Source: Gordionus sp. m RMFG-2023 (lineage: Eukaryota > Nematomorpha > Gordioida > Chordodea > Parachordodidae). From it: DNA of 64,000 bases. The position numbers and the translations under genes are program-made. The DNA lies in contig NC_088777.1 in assembly GCF_954871325.1 (NCBI RefSeq), positions 51,037,974 to 51,101,973 on the forward strand, in the 5' to 3' direction. Of this stretch, positions 37,020 to 47,661 are shown one piece after another. Under the pieces are notes generated by a model. It worked only from the letters and a program-made list of their open reading frames with translations, had not been told where the DNA came from and searched no databases. Each line of letters starts with the position of its first letter. Position 1 is the first letter of the stretch.

Positions 37020-38625
37020 CAAATATAAGAAAGAAGAAGGACCTCCTAGGAGAAAAAGTAAATATATTATTTTATCTCCTTTTATTTCTCTTTTTCATAT
37101 CATATATATAACATTTTTACAAACAAAAATTAGAATATAATATTAAAAAGGTTAACATAAAAATAAAAGGTTATAAAATAAAAATATTAATTTAAATAAG
37201 TTATTAATTAAATGAATGCGTGATTTGAATAAACAGAATTAAATGAATGTGCGTTACATTATAAACATATAATTAACCAAAATATATAATATATTAATTT
37301 CTATAATATAACATTCTCCCAAGCCTTCTCATATGTTTATCTATGCATAGAGAGTTTGTTGTCCAAATGGTTTATCGTTTTGGTTGTCAATGTTGCATCA
37401 GTCACATCTTAATCGTTGGCTTGTCTAAATTGTTGGTTTGTTTAAATCGTAAGCTTGACATCCTTATCGAAAGTTGTCTCCATAAATTATGATTTTGTCA
37501 TATAGCTTGCTTGGTAGTACTCAGTTGTTATTATTATTATTTTTCAAAATTGTTATTATCATCGGTAAGTTGCGAATAATGAGAAATAATAATTCTAACC
37601 TCTTGTCAAAGTTTTATATTTCAAAAACATTTTTATCATATTAAGTATTACTTATAAAGAGTTATATTAATTTTATAATTTTTTAAATCTATCATATGAT
37701 TTTTAATTCATATGTTTCAATTACATTTTGATATAGACTTAAAATTATAGTTTTTTAGGATTTTTAATGGTTTAACTTTGTAATATTTTTAAATGTAAGA
37801 ATTCATCTTTAGGTAATTCAGTTAATTTCCACAATTGTTCATAATTCAAGAAATCAAAAATATGAAAAATATCAATAGGCATTTCACTTAGAAATTCAAT
37901 TGTTAATTCATTATTAAATAAATATTTTTTAATGTATTTAAGAAATTTTTAGATAATTCAGTTAATTTCCACAATTGATCATAATTCAAGAAATCAAAAA
38001 TATGTAAAATATTAATAGGCATTTCACTAAGAAATTTAACTGTTAATTCATTATTAAGAAAATATTTTATAAGACTTTTTATGTATTCAAATAAGTTTTT
38101 TAATAATTTATACCATAATCTCGGCATATAATTTTAATTTTATAATAGCTTTTCTTCTTACATGGATTTTAGAATTATTAGTAAATCATCATTTGTCTCA
38201 CTATATAGAATTCATAGCCTATCGTTCAACTTCCATATCAGTTCTTTCTAGGTTGTCACATTAGGTTAGGTAGTCATATCATTCAAATCCACCACCCAGA
38301 GCCGAGGCACCATGAAGAAAGAAGAAGGATGTCTTAGGAGAAAAAATAAATATATTATTTTATCTTCTTTTATTTCTCTTTTTCATATCATATATATAAA
38401 ATTTTTACAAACTAAATTTAGAATATAATATTAAAAAGGTTAACATATAAAAATAAAAGGTAAAACTAAAATAAAAATATAATTTGAATAAGTTATTAAT
38501 TAAATGAATGCGCGATTTTAATAAACAGAATTAAATGAATGTGCGTTACATTATAAACATATACTATTTATTAACCAAAATATATAATATATTAATTTAT
38601 TAATTTCTATAATATAACACAAATA
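37020..38625 (-). mobile_element. short non-autonomous LTR retrotransposon (TRIM-like)
   Basis: Two direct repeats, 37026-37313 and 38313-38619, are nearly identical apart from a few percent substitutions and some indels. Read on the minus strand they begin TGTTATATTATAG and the upstream copy ends TTCTTTCTTCA, the TG...CA form of LTRs. Immediately after the minus-strand 5' LTR comes TGGTGCCTCGGCTCTGGG, a typical primer-binding position and start. Purine-rich GGCTTGGGAGAA precedes the 3' LTR. CAAATA flanks both sides (37020-37025 and 38620-38625). The interior is about 1 kb with no gag or pol. Divergence suggests moderate age; it looks whole as a non-autonomous element. Confidence 0.85.
37800..38127 (-). 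repeat. duplicated F-box-like reading frame inside the LTR element
   Basis: A segment of about 146 bp occurs twice in tandem (about 37800-37945 and 37946-38095). On the minus strand each copy reads an F-box-like helix block: EMPINILHIFDFLNYDQLWK in one copy and EMPIDIFHIFDFLNYEQLWK in the other. F-boxes typically have L-P-x-E-[IL]-x-x-x-I-[FL]-x-[FY]-L, which fits the LPxE-like SEMPIxI and FDFLNY part. The frame starts at MPRLWYKLLKNLFEY (38127). The unit is the only coding-like content of the LTR element and may be a captured host fragment. Confidence 0.5.
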
Positions 38626-40140
38626 AATAAGGATTCCTTTATTTTTCTATTTAGAAATTGTTAAATCACATCAATTTAGATTCTATTTAAAGACCTATAT
38701 CTCAAAATGAATGTTATATTTATATAAAGAATACATTAATCATGTTTAGACTAATTAACTTAAATTATATTGATTATTTTAAATCGGTGTTTAAATTACT
38801 TGTTATTATTAAATAGATTTGATTGGTTTAAAAATTTAAGTATTTATGAAAATTTTATGTTAATATTAAAAATAAAATTCAGATTTCGACAATTTAAATT
38901 TTTCATGTTTAAGGCTTATATTATTGATTTAATTAATTCTTGTCATGGGGCCTTAAATTATGATAACAATATAATACTTTATTTTATATAAAATAAAAAA
39001 TGTATAGTTTAGATAAATATTTTCATTATTACTCTTTATTGTACGGTTTCCTCTTATAAAAATAAAATAATTATTGCATATCTAAAATAATACTTAAAAT
39101 AATTAATTCTATAAAAAAAAATGATGGCATTAAAACTGCTCCTGTTTTGACGTTAAGAAAAAACCCAGAATAACATATAGATTTTATTAAATTAAATTTT
39201 AACAAATTCTTGATATAGGATAGGGAGAAATAAGAAAAAAAACTCATCGCCCATGTCACTAATATTGAGATAAAAATAAAAATTTTAATTAAATACTAAA
39301 GATTTATTAGAGATGAATTCAGAGAGAAAACCTATAGTTGACCTAGTACATAGTAGTTCTCGACCAACATCTAATATACTCTCCTACCCTAGTTATTCTG
39401 GTAAAAGGTTTTTAAAAAAATTGTCATATTTTGTTTTATCATTTTATTTTTTCTACAATTAATTTTGCTAATTTTTAGAAAGAAAATTGTGAAAACCTAA
39501 CATCTTGATCCTTCGCTATTTCAACAAAATTATGGTCGTTTCAATAAAACTATTAAAAACTTTTTCTCCAGATAGTGAAATATTGCTGGGTGAAAAATAA
39601 ATAAATAATACAAATCAACTTTGTTCAATATCAAATATGCCATCATCTTATAAAACAAAATTAATTATAAAAAGCCCAGAATTAATATTCACAATTAAAG
39701 GTTGGACTTTATTATTTTTTTCTTTACGTAGTTTTCCACTATTCCTGATCGCCGAAATCCTTTAAACCAAATTTTGTTTGTTTTGGAATTTTCAAAGAGC
39801 CAATTAATTAATAAAAGAAATAAGTTTAATTTTGAATAAATAACTCCTCTCAGATAAATGTTATAAACAAAACTATATTGTCTAAAACTAATCGAAACAT
39901 TTTTTTAAAATTCACCTAACTATATTATATTCCTTCCTAAATATTTTATATTTTCCGATGTTTAATATTTGTATTTGAAGTAGCTATTTTAATTTTATAT
40001 AATGAATAGTTCTAATTTTTATTTTCCAAAAAAAAAATTATTTATAAAAAAATACACCCACTGCCTTCCTTTCCCTCTTTCACATAGAAAATTCCTGGCT
40101 ATGGGCATATGCTTAGCTTACATATGTATTCTATGGCTCA
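38626..40140. other. AT-rich spacer
   Basis: No gene is supported. Frames at 38770-38991 and 39071-39259 are Ile/Leu/Phe-rich and look like chance in AT-rich DNA. Confidence 0.3.
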
Positions 40141-40395
40141 GTTTAATTTTTGAGTTCTGATTAGCTAGTTCGGAAAATTTTTCTTTTATTATATAATTTA
40201 TTTTTATTTAAAAAAAATAATTTTTTTAATACAATGATCTTAGAAATATTTTAACTTATAATAAAAATTAATAACAAAAATAATTTGCTTACGATGTAAT
40301 CCTTCTACGTAATAATACGAATAAATTAAATAAAATAAGAAAATGCAAATAATTATATAAAAAATTTTCTATCATTTTTATAGATAAATTTAATT

Positions 40396-40409
40396 GGGGG
40401 GGGGGGGGG
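40396..40409 (+). repeat. poly-G tract (14 G) at a unit end
   Basis: It follows TAAATTTAATT exactly as the 12-G run at 30207-30218 does in copy B, so the run is part of the repeated unit rather than a random event. Confidence 0.95.
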
Positions 40410-40995
40410 CGTTATATTTGCTAATATTTTGGACACCTCCATTTTCTTACGATAAATAAAATTTAATATTTCCTTTTAAGATATTTTTAATTATTAAAAT
40501 ATATTTCTAATTCAATTTTCAATGTTAAAAAAATAAGAAAATTTTAAGGCTGTTGAGGCTTTTATTGGTTAAATAATTACATTTGTGATTCTAATATTTT
40601 GCTATTTATTTGTTATATCTAAAATTTACTTTCTAAATAATAGACTATGTTATATATAATATCTACATCTTCTTAACCATGGCAAATGCATGGTAAAATA
40701 TTTATTTATTTAACAAAATTGACTATCTTTCAATAAAGTCAAAAGAAAAACAAACTAAAATAATATATATAAAATAAGATTAAATTCTGGCCTTTTTGCA
40801 ATTCGTTTATAATTTCTTTAATCAAAAAGAGTTACTTGAGATTGTATAATTAAATTTATTATGAAATTTAATATTTACACTGGTTAATAGATATATGGAA
40901 AAATGTATTATAATATAAAGCTTATATATTACCTTCTTTAGAAGCTACATAAAAAATTACATATTTTTCATATAATTGAATAAAGTTATTTTTAA

Positions 40996-41570
40996 AATTT
41001 ATGTAGTGTTTGCAACGGTCCGGTCCAGTATGGGACCGGACCGATGGACCGTTAAGCCAAATGAGACCGGACTGTAGGACCGTCGGTTCGTTCCGGTCTC
41101 ACCTAAAAAAAATTTATATAAAGCTACAAAAGTTTTATTCTGCATTTAAATTTATTAAAAATGAATAGTTAAACTACCCTATTAATATTTCAATTATATC
41201 ATCAATTCATTTTTATTATATTATACACAAATGCCTAATCAAAGAAGAATATAAAAAGTAAACTATGAATATTGAATTTAATGAAACGGAAGAATATAAA
41301 ATGTAAACGATGAATTAGATATTATAAAGTGTTAGGCATTAAATAGTCATAATTTATATGTTCATGTACATACACATTAACTATAAAGCAATTTATAGTA
41401 AACTTTTATATTCTTTAATCGGTCTTCGGTCGGACCGGACCGGACCGTGGGACCGTGTTGTTGGACGGGACCGTCCCATAGAACCGAAAAGTCTAATAAG
41501 ACCGGACTAGACCAGACCAGACCGTCGGTCCGACCGGTCGGACCGGACCGTTGCAAACACTAAATTTATG
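40996..41570. mobile_element. 559-bp hAT-type MITE, GC-rich ends, perfect 8-bp duplication
   Basis: The element is 41004-41562, starting TAGTGTTTGCAACGGTCCGG and ending with the exact inverse. AATTTATG precedes it (40996-41003) and follows it (41563-41570). Both subterminal regions are packed with GGTCCG/CGGACC and GACCGGAC motifs; the centre (41110-41410) is AT-rich. The motif arrays may be transposase-binding sites and could fold into long stems. It shares the first residues TAGTGTT with the 21.3-kb MITE but not the inner sequence, so it is a different family. It inserted into repeat copy D. Confidence 0.95.
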
Positions 41571-42239
41571 TACAAAATATAGCAATCCTACCATATTTAA
41601 AATTTCAGACTTAAAATTAAATGATAAGATATTTAAAAAATAATCTATAAAATATTTTATCACAAGTTACATTGTCAGACCTTATAAATTTCTGAGCCTA
41701 CTTACAGATTTCTATTCTAGACATTTGAACCCTTAACTGACTGTAAACAGAGTATATTTAATAGGAAATATTGAAAATGTCCAAGTTTCAATATTTATAT
41801 AAATAAATCAATATTGAAAAATATTTTGCTTGCCATTTATCAACCAAACTGAGATATCTATCATGGAGATAAGTTTAATGAGGAATTTTGATATTTATAA
41901 GAATTATTAAATTATTAAATTATATCTTTTTTTAAAATAAAATGTTAATATTAAAAAAGAATGTCTGATGCAGGATTTTTTAAAATATGAAAAATTTATG
42001 GAGTTTTGATTATCTCGATAATATCAATATATTATATTATTTATTTTTATTTTAAAAAATTAATTTTTACAATTTTCTGAGAAATATTTTAATCTATAAA
42101 AAATTAAAAACAAAAATATTTGCTCAAGATGCAATCCATCTATGTAATACGAAAAAATTAAATTATAAACAAAAATAATTTTATAATTTTTTTCTATCAT
42201 TTTTCTATTTCGTTAAATTTAATTGGGAGGGGGAGATGC

Positions 42240-44296
42240 AGGTTGCATTTTAAATTATGAATGTTTTAAAATATTTAAACCAACGTCAACAGCTTTTGCT
42301 TCTGTTAGACTACGGAGAACAACTGAAACCATAACTGAAATTGCAAATAAAGTTAGAACAATTGGCAAGCGTTATCATTATCTTAATGATATTGACGAGC
42401 GTTTACGTGATCAGTTTATGGCTTATGGAAATTCTGAGATTGGAAAGAGATCTCAGGGCTCTATATCCAGACGGTCTTGATAGAGATAATAATGTATGAC
42501 TTTCTAATTTATTTTTGATTTGGCATTAGCTTCTGACCGAGCAGATAAAGAAATGTCAAATAAAAATATGCCTGTTGTTAATAAGAAAAATGATAATAAC
42601 AAAAGAAATGATAATAATTACAAACATCCAATTAAAGCGACTATATTTGATAAAGGCTATAATAAAGTCAAGTATAAATAGTACATTTGATGATAAAGAG
42701 AATAATAAATACAAATATAATAATGATAAAGATTATAATAAACTTAAATGTTATAAATGTGGGTTTATTCATAACCGCCAACTACAAATGTGGCATGAAA
42801 CAAATGTAAAAATATTGGTCATTTTGCAGTATATTGTAAACCAAAGAATTTAAATTATATAAGAGTGTCATCAAGTGATTCTGTTCATAATATATGAAGA
42901 TTCAATTGAGAGAATCGAGAAAAATTAACTGTAGAGATAAATGGATCAGATGTTGAATTTGATTTTGACACTGGTGCACAAGCGTTAGTGATAGGAATTG
43001 ATTTATAGGCCAACCTGTCCATTAACTTCATATGGTGATCATCCGTTAGACGTTAAGGGCGAGACTTAAGTCATTGTTAGGATTGGATGACAGACAAGCA
43101 CCCTACCACTGGTAATAATGGATACAACTGGGATGCCTCTTTTCGGATTACCATGGATTATTTTCGAGAAAAGAAGCGGCCCGGTAGAGCAACTTTCACT
43201 TTTCGCTGCCCAAAGAAGGAAATGGCCTTCACCCTGGCTAAGAAAAGAAAATAGGCCCCACGAAGACAATATTAATACCACTATTCCTCTTCCGCTACTC
43301 CTATACTATCGTCTTCTTCTCTTCTCCTTATTCCTAATATCCAACGGCCCTGCCAACAGCCTTTATTAGGGCTAAACCTGAATAATGAAGACATTCAACT
43401 CCCGGTCTACGAACAACCGAACCGGAAGGGTAGTACAGCTCATTTCCCAGACTGGCTCAAAACGGTAAACGTTTATCTGAGGTAATTGAGGTGCTATCTG
43501 TTCTCTCCAGAAGATGACCAGGACACCGGTTGATCAGAAGGAAGCAGTAGTCACCCATCATCTCAACTACCGAATGTCGTCACCGCCAGTCGACCTCCAG
43601 AATCTTCATTAGATGTGGTTTCGTTTATGTTGGAAAATTCTGGTATCCAGGAATGGAGCATTGACAATCCTTCAACTGTTTTCTGGAGCTCCCCACGTGC
43701 AAGCATGAAGGAGGAATCTGCCGCTATTGGAATGTCTTGAGAGCGCGCTTTCAAAAGGTTTTGTCGATTCTGGTGCCAGGTTGGATCCGTGGCCATCCTG
43801 CCTATCAGTAGTATCCTTAATGGCATTATTTGTGACGGCGGACGCGGATCTTGAAGCAAGCTTCGAAGGCCGCTTCACACTAAACATAACAGAGGCCAAG
43901 CTCTCGGTGGGGCTCCTTATGTCCTTCACCAAGGCGATTGCAAGAAAGGTGTTCAGACCCAAGTTTGTCCACCTTCATAAGCTAATAAAGATAGGTACAT
44001 TCGACACGGTCGCGCTTGCGAACCAGATGTAAGTTTCCAGCCAATCTTAGTAGCTCTTTAAAGATAGTATGATTGAGGTTTCGGAGAAATACCAAATATG
44101 CTCCTCCATGTACATAATTCCCAAGTCCGACAGTATGCCTAGAGTATTTAGCGACTTCTATAAAGTCTCGAAAAACTTCCTACAATATCAATTCCGACTG
44201 AAATTATTTCCACAGATGTCCACGAGCCTCGAAAAAGTCAAATTCGAATGTAGAATCTACTTGGCTATCGGCGCTCAACACCCCACAACGGCGTGA
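42240..44296 (+). mobile_element. Ty3-type LTR retrotransposon fossils, probably two joined pieces
   Basis: The first piece (42240-43120, AT-rich) shows a gag-like patch (ETITEIANKVRTIGKRYHYL), a CCHC-like zinc-knuckle zone near 42740-42850 and a protease patch FDFDTGAQALVIGI at 42960-43005. The second piece (about 43380-44296) is strikingly richer in G and C, with a second protease-like zone near 43760-43960. A start of the reverse-transcriptase domain (SSMYIIPKSDSMPRVFSDF) lies at 44090-44160. Two protease zones imply two different Ty3-type insertions side by side. No LTRs were located. Both are broken several times over and inactive. Confidence 0.75.
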
Positions 44297-44915
44297 TACA
44301 TATTTTTTATTATTAAAAATAATATTTATTTTAATATATTATTTATAAATTGTAATTAGAAGAAAAATAATATTAAATATTTTTGATTTATTAAAAAATG
44401 TGATTTTATATTTTAAAATTTATAAATATTATTTGGTATAAAAACATATGATTTGTAACAATCCATATAATACATGTTTGCTTACTTTGGGCAGGTCTGT
44501 ACGTGCTAGATAAGATATAATAAGGCTTATAATTTACAGAAAAGATATTAAAATATTATCATATATTTTATTCTTTTAATTTTTGATGTAATATTAATTA
44601 TTATATAATGAGTAATAAAATATTATCTTAATGCAATCAACAACTCATCCTATGAAATTTATTTTTTATCATAAAAGAAATTTAAATTAATGATTTTTAT
44701 TTTATTGCCATTATAACATATATTAACATAGCAGAACTAAAACAATTATGATGTTAAAAATCATTTAATTGTAAAAGAATATGATAGTCCTCCCATAGAA
44801 TCCCTTAAAATATGTTTTTTGATCACAATTTCTAATAATCGATCTTCAGGAAGTATTTTAAAACTCATAAATTAATTTTTTTTTATATTATTTCTCTTTG
44901 TTTTATTTTTTACTT
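44297..44915. other. AT-rich spacer
   Basis: No gene is supported. GGGCAGGTCTGTACGTGC at 44492 is an isolated GC-richer string without a visible partner. Confidence 0.3.
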
Positions 44916-44919
44916 AGGT

Positions 44920-45575
44920 GGAGCATTTTGGATTCTCGTTTTCAATCTATAAACATAGTAAATGAATATTTAAAGGAATAAAAATTACTCCAGTGCAATT
45001 TTTATGTTAACACGCTACCTCTCTGTTGTCTTACACGGACGAATTAACCAACTGTGAAACGACGTAAGTTGTTCATTCGATTATTTATCATTGGCTACGA
45101 AATATCTATTCATAACTATAAGTGGAACAACAAAACTATTTAGCAAGTCTAGAAAAAGAGTGTTATTCATTATTTTCGCCTTATCATTTAGAGATAAAAG
45201 ATAGATTTTTGGAAGATAAGAGCATTGGATCTTCCTAAACTTTCAATATTAGCTAGAAAAGTCCTGTGAGTTCCAGCTACGAGCACCTAGAGAGCGTGTA
45301 TTTTCTATAACTGGGCTCACTCTGAACTATAAAAGATCATTATTATGTCCTATATATCTAAATAAAATAATATTTATACATGATAATTATAACTTAATAA
45401 ATTCATTAAATTATAGTTATAAACATAATAAAGCATAAATTTTATTTTAAAAGTGTTTCCAATTAATTTATATTTTAATTATAAAATTTAAGTTAAAAAA
45501 ATATTTGACGCCGCTGCCTGCCGATCGTTTTTAAAAAAAACGTCGCCGAAAAGGCTGTCGGCTCACATCTCTCTA
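44920..45575 (+). mobile_element. hAT transposon, 3' part
   Basis: Plus-strand frames show the hAT block before the dimerisation domain near 44925-44990, then LPKLSILARKVL at 45230-45270, then RERVFSITGLTLNYKRSLLC and NKIIFIHDNYNL (45290-45400). This is closely related to the transposase of the 1.6-4.2 kb element but not the same subfamily. Downstream, 45508-45575 has GCCGCTGCCTGCCGAT and GTCGCCG...GTCGGCTCACATCTCTCTA, the counterpart of the GCCG-rich right end of that element. The frame is broken repeatedly. The 5' half and left end are not found. Confidence 0.75.
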
Positions 45576-45659
45576 TATATATAAATTCAAAATGGAGTAT
45601 AATTTCGAAACAAAAATACAAGAGGAACAACAATGAATGTATTATTTTACAGATTAATT

Positions 45660-46505
45660 ATATTCCGTGGGGGATGATCGTTCTTAGCATGAGTTGTTTT
45701 TGAATTTCGATTTTTCAACGTAGATGTAGGTCCCTTGAATCTTTAGATATCTGTTCTAGGTTCCAGATTGTGGTTGAAGGGGTATCAACTGTTTCAGTCC
45801 CGAACTAAGAGGAAAATCTACTCTGGATTGAAGTCTACTTTCTGGATTGCATAGTCTACGGCTAGGGTGTCAATGTTAGGTTTATTGAACAAAGGGGTCA
45901 ATCTCTTATCCAAACTCTTGATGATTTGTCAGCTGAGTTTTCATTTGTACGTACCCTTTGAATGTTTTGAGAGATCGATTGAGGTAATCCTTGTTTGGTT
46001 AAGATTTGAGTGATTACAATTTCAATGAATAGAAATCTAGATCCTTCTTTTTTGAAAACGTAATAGCATACTTTAGACTCCATCTTTGTTGATAGCTAAT
46101 AGGGCCCCAACTCCTGCTGCCAGCACCTCTTTGGCATTTAGATGAACTATTGCATATGTGGGGATGATAAAGATGAGAGCGGCTTCGTGGAACGAAATGA
46201 ACATGTTATCGTCTCCCCAGAAAGAGAGTTCTATAAAACTATCAAAATCGTCTACATGCGGGCTGGAGGTTGATCGGTTCCCATTCGTCTGTTGATTTCG
46301 GCTTTCTTAAATGCTAAAATCTACTACAGGGGTTTTTTAGAAGTTTACTTGAAACACCTCTTTCATTATTAAAATAACACCGCATATTGGGAATATTTTT
46401 AATATCTCCATTATTTGATTCCTCAGTTAGCAAGGAGAATGAATAATTTTTCTTCAAATAGTCTACGATATGTTTGTTAGTTTCAGGACCTATGATATTT
46501 AACAT
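45660..46505 (-). other. unidentified decayed coding region
   Basis: Minus-strand frames over 0.85 kb read like one protein-coding region, beginning MLNIIGPETNKHIVDYLKKN at 46505. Later patches include NAKEVLAAGVGALLAINKDG and, in 45898-46083, RFLFIEIVITQILTKQGLPQ followed by VRTNENSADKSSRVWIRD. GC content is higher than the surroundings. It carries several breaks and is not a working gene. The family is unknown; a fossil of a viral nucleoprotein-type gene is one possibility, a host gene another. I could not decide. Confidence 0.4.
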
Positions 46506-47090
46506 AATTTTTGAGGCTTTGTTCTTCTACATTTTTATGCTCTCGGCTATATTTAAATCAAGAAAAAGTAGAAAATAAGTTTGTAACTCAGTCTGTAGGT
46601 AAATAACTAAAAGAATTTTTTATCGAGTAATAGATGAATATCGTTTTGGCTATTACGGTATTATTATCATATAGATTATTGTTTTTGAAGTATGGTTGGT
46701 TGGATATTATTTGATAATTTATATTATTTACATTGGAAATATGTTACTCCTACGTTAAATGATTTTTTACATCATGGACCCCTTCATAGCTTATATTAAA
46801 TTTTATATTGCATATTATACAAATTCAATTTAAGCTACTTTCTCTGTCTTCTCTGGCCTACTGTGTTTTGATATTGCCAAAAACAATTTTGTTAAGTTAA
46901 ACTTAATGTAAGCTTATATATAATTTAAATTAATGAAATAAAATGGAAAAGACAGAAAAACTTTATTTATTAATTAATCTAAGATTATTATTAGACTAAA
47001 AACTATTAACATTTTTAATAATAAATTTCCTATTTCTAAAATTTCATTTTTTATAGATTAATTTCTAAAAATATGTAAAAATACTTAATT
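46506..47090. other. AT-rich spacer
   Basis: No gene is supported between the decayed region and the 3' margin of the secreted-protein gene cluster. Confidence 0.3.
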
Positions 47091-47360
47091 CACATTTACA
47101 TAAGAATCATTTTCATCGTCAAAATCAGAGTAATTGTAATGCTTTATCATTCATAACTATTTATTTTAAAATTAAAAGATATTAAATATTATTATTATAT
47201 TTTGAATTGAAAAGTTTTGGAGATCGAAAATAATATTGAAAAAAAATTATTAGAATCCAAAGGTTTATCTAACCTCACAATTTTTCTATAAGAGAGCGAA
47301 CACTTACTATCATCTATCTAACGTTAAAAGATTAGGTAATAGTATTTTCATCAAAATAAT
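47091..47360 (-). other. conserved downstream exons of the cluster (copy 1 side)
   Basis: Two blocks downstream of the copy 1 stop are conserved in other copies. 47290-47360 on the minus strand reads MKILLPNLLTL in one frame and has a GTAAGTG donor; its relatives are at 57400-57480 (minus) and 60830-60890 (plus). 47091-47150 reads KHYNYSDFDDENDSYVNVN and a stop, with a relative at 61020-61070 (DFDDENDS). They may be an alternative last part of the copy 1 gene or a short following gene that starts with its own signal peptide. Confidence 0.4.
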
Positions 47361-47661
47361 AATTTTTTGGTTTTTTTTAGAAATTCGATCAAATCAAGGT
47401 TTTTAACACTAATCAATCATATATTATATATTTATAATAAAACAGCTTTTTTTGTTCCCGTATACAGGCTCTTAGAGACTAGATATTATATCAATTTTAT
47501 TCATTTTATTTTTTTTGAATCACGAAATAAAAAAAGAAATATAATTATGTAGCAAAAAAGTCTTAAAAATGTACCATACCCATTTAATAAGAATTTACAA
47601 TATAGCTAATTATTATAAAATTAATAGGCATATTCCTATAATCAAATAAATGTTATAGTTA

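Larger units (their letters stand above)
40150..42237 (-). repeat. gene-unit repeat, copy D (end of one unit plus one full unit)
   Basis: 40150-40409 is the end of a unit (TGATTAGCTAGTTCGGAAAA to TAATTG and 14 G). 40410-42237 is a full unit ending TTTCGTTAAATTTAATTGGGAGGGGGAG. Without the MITE at 41004-41562 and its duplication, its length is close to copy C. The minus-strand signal-peptide exon is recognisable at about 41840-41895 (KFLIKLIS) but the start ATG is changed, and its donor is GC-type (GCAAG). This copy is probably inactive. Confidence 0.75.

Noticed and set aside
43563-43962. Two long overlapping minus-strand frames
   Set aside because: They are antisense to the GC-rich Ty3-type fossil, whose plus strand carries the family motifs.
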